A stretch of 64,000 nt of DNA from Hybos culiciformis (taxonomy: Eukaryota; Arthropoda; Insecta; Diptera; Hybotidae), in assembly GCA_964007475.1 (NCBI GenBank), contig OZ023275.1, forward strand, positions 5,642,001 to 5,706,000. The letters run 5' to 3'. Positions 61,320 through 64,000 of this stretch are shown here, piece by piece. The translations under genes and the position numbers were made by a program. Within the stretch, counting starts at the first letter, position 1. Each line of letters starts with the position of its first letter. Below the pieces are notes generated by a model. It was not told where the DNA came from and made no database searches. It saw only the letters and a list, made by a program, of their open reading frames with translations.

Positions 61320-64000
61320 TTTATTTTTCACTATTGGAAGGATCTAGAAATATCTGAAAATTTTTAGTTTTTCGGTTAGAAAGGAATATCAATATCAATT
61401 TGTCACAAAACCTTATTTACCACATTTTTGTTGGACCTCTTTTTTGTCCTGCCTCAGTAATGTTGTAAAAAAAATGCAAATCTGTGAAAAATTTAAAATT
61501 CACACCAAACTGACAATTTTTTTTAATATGCAATAAAACATTGCTTTATTGAGTTTCTATTCTGTTTATCATGTCTAAATCATGAAATCATCATAAAATT
61601 TTAATTAAGCTTTTTTGACGGCCATAATATATTAAAAAACATACATTTTCTTTTAATTTTTGTTTTTTTCACAAATTTGCATATCTTTGTAACAAAAAAT
61701 ATGTATTTTGTTAAAACATTTTCCAAGTTGTTTATTTTTTTTGCTCTGAAATATTTTTGCAAAATTTCAAAATAAAAAAAAATATTATTTTTTCATGTTT
61801 TTGTAATTATTTGCTAGAGTGAGCATATAATTGATTACATGTGTCCTTTTTTTTTGCTTTTACTTATGAATAATTCTTTTTTTCGTCATTTTCCACGAAC
61901 TCGATACACATACCTATACTTTTGGTAATTTATTTTTCTTTGAGAAAAGAAAAAAAAATTCTAAAAGGTTGGCATCACTCGAAATAATATTCAAATTTTA
62001 ATTAATTTATTTGGAAAAAATTTTTAATTATAAAAATGAATTGTGAGAGTTTCTCAAAGTATATGTGTATAGAAATTTACGAATGGCAATTTATATAGGT
62101 TGATTTTCTGTTCGTCTAGAATTTGATTTTAAATTAATTTTATTTTTATACACATTTCGAATAATAAAGTAATAATTATAAAATGTTATTCACAAAATTA
62201 AAATAATGATTTCTCCGATTTATCATTCTCAAACTCGGCATTTGTACAGTTTCTTCTAAAAACGATTAAAGAGACATGGAAAATGCTTTAATTTTTCCTA
62301 TCATTATCATTTGTAATAATTCTTAATTTTTAATATTTCGAATTTAGTGGAAATCGTGACAAAAGATTATGTTTGGGATTCTAAAGTTTTCAGTTTCTCA
62401 CACGAGAAAATATGCAATTCCATGAAATTAAAATAAGGTTTAAAATAGAGTTACATCTGTTTCCTGGAAATTAAAAGCTCTAACAACATTTATTTTAAAA
62501 CAAACTTTTTTTTTCGTACTATAAATTGTGTATATTTCATAGTTGTATACACATATTGTATGTACGTGATTTCTCATTTTCTAAATAAATTTAAAAGCTT
62601 TTTTTTTTGTTTTTTTATTCGGATTGAAAACTGTTCAAGGAAAATTATAAATTCAAAAGTATTAACACTTTCATATTTTAACACCTTTTGAAATTCAATC
62701 TTAAATGTATATTTAACTAAAAAATTGTGATAACAATTTGAAATTTAAGCTCCCTAGGCATTCAACCGTAAAATAACAAAAAATAAAATAAAATAAATAA
62801 ATAAATAAATATTTCTGCTTCTGTGCGAAATTGATTTGGGAAGCTTTGTGGTTTTTATTTCAATGTTGAATATTACGTATATTGTATATATATATGCATA
62901 TAAACAAATAATTTTAAATTTTAACTCAAAACAGTATGTGGTTATTGATTTAAATTATTTGTTTATGGTGAAAAATTGGATAAGTAAAGTTTGTTTAAAT
63001 ATAATACAAATGGATACTATAAAATAAAAAAAGATATATGTATATGGTATGGATGTCCCATTGTATATGTATGTGTACGGTTTAGCTTTAATTAAGGATA
63101 TTATCTTAACAAAATGATTTTAAATTTTAAATTTAATTATAGAAAAATGAGAAAAATTATCTAAAGAAAATATTATTATAATAAATAACTTTTCGTGGCT
63201 CTATTTTCTTTATTTTTACTAAAAATTTGAAGTTTGAAATATAATCTTTGAATGATCTTTTTTTTTGTACTTAATATTCAGTAAGTAGATGATTTTGAGA
63301 AAAATTTGTCATATACATAAGTATATATTTATACCGTGTGTATATCCTATCATTTTTCTTCAAATCCCAAATATTTTCTGTTCTAATGAAAACTTTTATT
63401 TTAACTTAAAAACAAAATTCATTGAGTGTAAAAAAGGATATTTTGATTATTTAAAAAAAAGTAGAAAATTCTTGATTTTCTTTTTTCCTTATTTTCTTAT
63501 TTTTTTGCTGAAATTTCAGTAAGTTTTTACCTAATCATTTTAACCTTAAAATATATATATATATATGTATATAAAATATTTCCTTTTTTTTTTTACTAAA
63601 ATGAAAATTTAATATTTTGCTGTTTTTGCTTCCCCTCGTTTTAATTTTGTGTTGATGACAAAAACGTGTTCCTAATTTTTCTTCCTTGTTATTGAAAATT
63701 TAAATGTTTTTCTACCTTTTAAATAAGGTTTTTTTCTTTTGCTTTCGATGAAAACAAAATCACAAAAATAGGTAGCTATGTATTTTCTTCTTTTTTTTTT
63801 TCAAGAATAATAATGTTAAAAAAAAATATCTTTCAAATCATTTAAAATTCAGGTTAATGGAAATGAAATATATATATATTATTTTCTATATACAAAATTT
63901 TCCTTTTATCTGAATATGATAATAATAAAAACCGGCTGTGACCGGCGGTCCCATTTATTAAGGGAAAAAGTAAATTTAACGTGATTTGAATTTTCTAAAT
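61320..64000. other. A+T-rich stretch to the window end, no gene seen
   Basis: An (AAAT)n run at about 62779-62811 and an (AT)n run near 63549-63567. A small G+C-richer spot at 63932-63952 (ccggctgtgaccggcggtcc). No gene recognised. Confidence 0.4.

Overview
The window is strongly A+T-rich eukaryotic nuclear DNA. It has long non-coding stretches, small GT-AG introns (about 56-300 bp) inside a transposon gene, one intact cytosolic tRNA-Thr(UGU) with a T-run terminator, and a dense, nested population of DNA transposons and MITEs. The repertoire (hAT, P-superfamily, Mutator-like foldback, TA-flanked elements, a LINE) fits an insect or other arthropod. I cannot name the species, and this assignment is inference.

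Host gene content is very sparse. On the minus strand, 10997 to 197 may be the 5' part of one gene with roughly 5-kb introns: a 40-nt exon (10997-10958), an exon holding a start codon with an in-frame upstream stop and an Asn-rich N-terminus (5874-5400), and a phase-compatible exon (435-197) whose gene continues past the left edge. The protein is not recognised. The tRNA lies at 27948-28019. Nothing else looks like a conventional host gene; most other open frames are chance frames or frames inside repeats.

Repeats dominate the rest. In order: a terminal fragment of a TA-flanked hairpin family (14013-14089); a hAT MITE with an 8-bp target duplication (14795-15116); a five-copy minisatellite with CA runs (17340-18080); a 20-bp inverted-repeat unit (20567-20866); a GC-rich foldback element with a 9-bp target duplication (26068-26839); an inverted-repeat MITE (29900-30301); a head-to-head dimer of the hairpin family (32731-38217) whose right arm is split by a 4.4-kb autonomous-looking transposon (33791-38200); a P-superfamily transposase relic (40536-39220) split by a MITE; a TTCGTTA-rich TIR element carrying a tRNA-derived, A-tailed insert (41511-42270); two single-unit hairpin-family copies (47032-47452, 54015-54455); a 4-bp-TSD TIR element (52142-53077); a 5'-truncated LINE with an open RT frame (56206-about 57320); a 1.7-kb TIR element (57938-59683); and another single hairpin-family unit (60799-61317).

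Two systems stand out. The first is the 33791-38200 transposon. It encodes a spliced protein of about 720 residues with an SDNC-GQNKN type DDE-like core. Both of its ends carry arrays of 20-bp palindromes (consensus attgtaactYRagttacaat) spaced 50-53 bp, about five helical turns, which look like an ordered transposase-binding array. The second is the hairpin family: asymmetric units of about 440-540 bp, flanked by TA, with a subterminal long hairpin capped by CTTCGG, a 30-bp internal tandem repeat and no matching terminal repeats. One locus is an almost perfect palindrome made of two units meeting at a single TA.
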